From NCBI RefSeq assembly GCF_001189295.1, contig NZ_CP012159.1, positions 8,354,501 to 8,418,500 on the forward strand: a stretch of 64,000 bases of DNA. Direction: 5' to 3'. This DNA comes from Chondromyces crocatus (GTDB lineage Bacteria; Myxococcota_A; Polyangia; Polyangiales; Polyangiaceae). The notes below the pieces were generated by a model. The model made no database searches, was not told the origin of the DNA, and saw only the letters and a list, made by a program, of their open reading frames with translations. A program made the position numbers and the translations under genes. Shown here piece after piece: positions 62,232-64,000 of the stretch (the first letter of the stretch is position 1; every line of letters begins with the position of its first letter).

Positions 62232-62655
62232 CTTGCTGCTGTCCTCTGCTTCGCGTTCCATATGCCGGTCGGCGCAAAGCGCCGGGCTCTGGCGTTCATC
62301 GCGCGCGGCTGACATAGCCACCCGCGACGAGGAGGCTACACCAGGCACTCTGGAAGGGGCGAGAGAACGTAAAGCCAGGACAGTCGCAGAACATGGCCGA
62401 AGCCGCGAAGAACACGGCACATCTGCGTGACCTGCGAGGTGCGAAGTGTGCCCGTCAGGCGCGGCGCTCGCTTCGCGCACCCCGAGTTCTCGCGTCACCC
62501 GCGCGCTCGATCCCGCAAGTTGCGCCCCTCGCCTCGACCTGGGGAAGCCCACAGTGGGGTTGACCGGGCAACCCCCCTGTGCTTAGTTGCGCGCCCCGCG
62601 TATCCGTGAGTCTCCGCGACTCCAGCGCGTGATCCAGTTTCGAGGGACTATTGCG
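62232..62655. other. Divergent intergenic region between ompA and rpmH
   Basis: 424 bases. It contains a hairpin GGGGTTG/CAACCCC (62556-62575, loop of 6) and a possible rpmH promoter. No DnaA-box cluster was recognised, so there is no evidence that the origin itself is here. Confidence 0.4.
62560..62588 (+). promoter_or_regulatory. Possible sigma-70-type promoter of rpmH
   Basis: TTGACC, 17 bases, then TTAGTT. The -35 is good, the -10 poor. It lies about 70 bases before the rpmH start and overlaps a hairpin that could regulate it. Confidence 0.35.
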
Positions 62656-62805
62656 ATGAAACGCACATACCAGCCGCACAACACGCGCCGCGCTCGCACT
62701 CATGGTTTCCGCGCTCGGATGGCGACGTCCGGAGGCCGCAAGGTCATCAACAACCGCCGCCGCAAGGGACGCACCCGCCTCGTCCCCTCCATCTACAAGA
62801 AGTAA
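62656..62805 (+). CDS. rpmH: Ribosomal protein bL34
   Basis: 49 residues, strongly basic. [22 protein letters not shown]...NNRRRKGR is the universal L34 sequence. First gene of the rpmH-rnpA-yidD-yidC set. The start is fixed by homology; a longer in-frame ATG at 62587 is not used. Confidence 0.98.
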   Translation: MKRTYQPHNTRRARTHGFRARMATSGGRKVINNRRRKGRTRLVPSIYKK

Positions 62806-62814
62806 CCGGACGCC

Positions 62815-63198
62815 ATGGGGCGCCTCTCGCGGGCGCAGCGTATCCGGAAGCGGCCCGACTTCATCCGAATCCAGGAGGGTGGAATTCGGGTGACGAGCAG
62901 GCACTTCCTCCTGTTGCTTGCCCCCTCATCCGATCGAAACCTCCCCCCGCGCCTCGGCGTGGTCGCCTCTCGCAAGGTCGGAGGGGCCGTCGAACGGAAC
63001 CGCTCGAAGCGCCTCGTACGTGAGGTCTTCCGTCAGAGCGGCGCTGTCTTCCCGGCTGGCATCGACGTCGTGGTGATCGTCCGTCCTGGAGCGCACTTGC
63101 TTTCCTGTGCCCAGATGGAGGCAGAGCTTCAGGGCGTGGCACCGTTCATCCGGCGGCGCGCCCAGGAGGTCCTCCGGCGCGCCCATCCGTCCTCGTGA
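62815..63198 (+). CDS. rnpA: Ribonuclease P protein component
   Basis: 127 residues, basic. Protein subunit that helps the RNase P RNA trim tRNA 5' ends. The signature RNRSKRLVREVFRQ and the N-terminal LSRAQRIRKRPDFIRIQEGG are clear. It starts 9 bases after rpmH. An in-frame GTG overlaps its stop but the next gene more likely starts at 63282. Confidence 0.96.
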   Translation: MGRLSRAQRIRKRPDFIRIQEGGIRVTSRHFLLLLAPSSDRNLPPRLGVVASRKVGGAVERNRSKRLVREVFRQSGAVFPAGIDVVVIVRPGAHLLSCAQMEAELQGVAPFIRRRAQEVLRRAHPSS

Positions 63199-63281
63199 AC
63201 GCAAGTTTCCTCCGGGCGTCGGAGGGTAGAGGCTTGCGCACGGAAAGATGGCGACCCAAGCTGGGAGGCGCTGATCGAGCC

Positions 63282-63629
63282 ATGGTGGCAAAGCTTCTCC
63301 TCGCGCTCATCCGAGCTTACCAGCTCACCCTTTCGCGGCTGATCCTCGCCACGCTCGGCCCCGTGTGCCGGTTCGAACCCTCCTGCTCCCGCTATGCAGC
63401 AGCCTGCATTTCCGGGCACGGACCGCTCCGGGGAAGCTTGCTTTCGCTGAAACGACTGTGTAGATGTCACCCGTTTCATCCAGGCGGGATCGATCCCCCA
63501 CCGCCACCCCGTATCAGCCCCTCCGTTCCGGTCCAGAAAGCAACGTGGCAGGACAGATCGGCCGGCGAAGAACCCAGCCGTCAGGCTGACCCAGGATCCA
63601 CCGGCAGCGCTTGGCCCAACGCCACCTGA
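63282..63629 (+). CDS. yidD: Membrane protein insertion efficiency factor YidD
   Basis: 115 residues. MVAKLLLALIRAYQLTLSRLI forms an amphipathic/hydrophobic start, then the signature CRFEPSCSRYAAACI, GPLRGSLLSLKRLCRCHPFHPGG. It assists YidC in inserting membrane proteins. GGAGG lies upstream of ATG 63282. The tail after residue 75 is unusual, Pro/Ser-rich and longer than in most YidD. A GTG overlapping the rnpA stop is an alternative start. Confidence 0.92.
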   Translation: MVAKLLLALIRAYQLTLSRLILATLGPVCRFEPSCSRYAAACISGHGPLRGSLLSLKRLCRCHPFHPGGIDPPPPPRISPSVPVQKATWQDRSAGEEPSRQADPGSTGSAWPNAT

Positions 63630-63776
63630 GAGGACCAGAGCCTAGACGCTTCCTCGTCACATCCCCCGCCGTCTGGTACGCCCCGCAGCGCCCTCGCTGC
63701 TGTGTGCCTGCCGCCCCCCGTGGAGGACAGACGCAATCGAAGCGATTCGCTGGAGTGGAACGACCCGAAGGATCTC

Positions 63777-64000
63777 ATGGAACGCAGCAACCTGTTGAAG
63801 TGGCTGTTCATCGGCCTCGCCGTCCTGCTTTTCATCCAGTTCGGGCCGAAGTTGTTCGGCGAGGAACAGGTCGAGCGGCAGCCGCTCGGAAGCCTCCGCG
63901 ATGATACGCAGGCTCCGGAGCGCGCCGCCGAAGAGATGTGTGTCATCGAGGGCGAGGGCTTCAAGGCCGAGCTGTCGAGCCGTGGCGGATCACTCCGGCA
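63777..64000 (+). CDS. yidC: Membrane protein insertase YidC (3' end outside window)
   Basis: Only the first 74 residues are visible: MERSNLLKWLFIGLAVLLFIQFG, one membrane helix, then a linker and GEGFKAELSSRGGSLR, the start of the periplasmic beta domain (the family usually has ...a.fst.GG.l). AAGGAT lies 5 bases upstream of the ATG. It inserts membrane proteins. Last gene of the rpmH operon seen here. Confidence 0.93.
   Translation, partial: MERSNLLKWLFIGLAVLLFIQFGPKLFGEEQVERQPLGSLRDDTQAPERAAEEMCVIEGEGFKAELSSRGGSLR

Noticed and set aside
62232-62655. Possible replication origin
   Set aside because: The rpmH neighbourhood suggests one nearby, but no cluster of DnaA boxes and no dnaA gene are visible here.
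63365-63385. tRNA T-arm-like GGTTCGAACCC
   Set aside because: It encodes CRFEPSC, the conserved YidD signature; no acceptor or anticodon stems surround it.

Overview
The window comes from a very GC-rich (about 70 %) bacterial chromosome. I infer a myxobacterium of the Polyangiales (Sorangium/Chondromyces/Polyangium type). The grounds are many lipoproteins with Gly/Ser/Asp-rich linkers, Kelch and Cys-rich repeat surface proteins, a Ser/Thr kinase with a long Pro-rich linker, OmpA with thrombospondin type 3 repeats, and GTG/TTG starts. The right end carries rpmH-rnpA-yidD-yidC, the order usually found close to a replication origin. No rRNA, tRNA, CRISPR array, insertion sequence or prophage was seen. 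Almost the whole window is intact coding sequence.

Layout. 1-5.5 kb: end of a beta-helix protein, cysS on the minus strand, then small secreted/unknown genes and a sterol-desaturase-family enzyme. 5.6-11 kb: a giant Kelch/Cys-rich lipoprotein and a DUF4142-like lipoprotein closed by a strong hairpin. 11.2-15.5 kb: a GT1-type glycosyltransferase with a DHA2 exporter, and a convergent PHB-depolymerase-like esterase. 15.5-20.5 kb: an AraC regulator divergent from an NTF2-like gene that leads into a P-loop ATPase and a metallophosphoesterase whose start overlaps the ATPase stop; this pair is the best candidate here for an undescribed NTP-dependent (possibly defence) module. 20.5-28.4 kb: a giant DUF2339-DUF3999 fusion protein and five tandem paralogues of an unrecognised exported protein. 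28.5-33 kb: an unknown protein with a C-terminal HTH, an aldo/keto reductase, a Bcp peroxiredoxin and a beta-propeller lipoprotein.

33.1-37.6 kb (minus strand): an unusual three-gene set made of an isoprenoid-synthase-like protein, a DUF5685-like membrane protein with a Cys-rich repeat tail, and a VWA-domain protein. 37.7-44.7 kb: an S9 peptidase, a Ser/Thr kinase, an 0.8-kb gene-free tract with degenerate repeats preceded by a sigma-54-like site, and a lipoprotein. 45-55.5 kb: lysC, an alpha/beta hydrolase, a four-gene Gld-type ABC transporter operon ending in a strong hairpin, and pheT without pheS. 55.8-60.1 kb: a compact lipid/polyketide cassette (fatty acyl-AMP ligase, CMAS-like methyltransferase, ACP, ketosynthase). 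60.2-64 kb: a small lipoprotein, OmpA/TSP3, and the rpmH-yidC operon running off the right edge.

Functional names rest on motifs read by eye. No database search was possible, so family names marked as memory-based should be checked.
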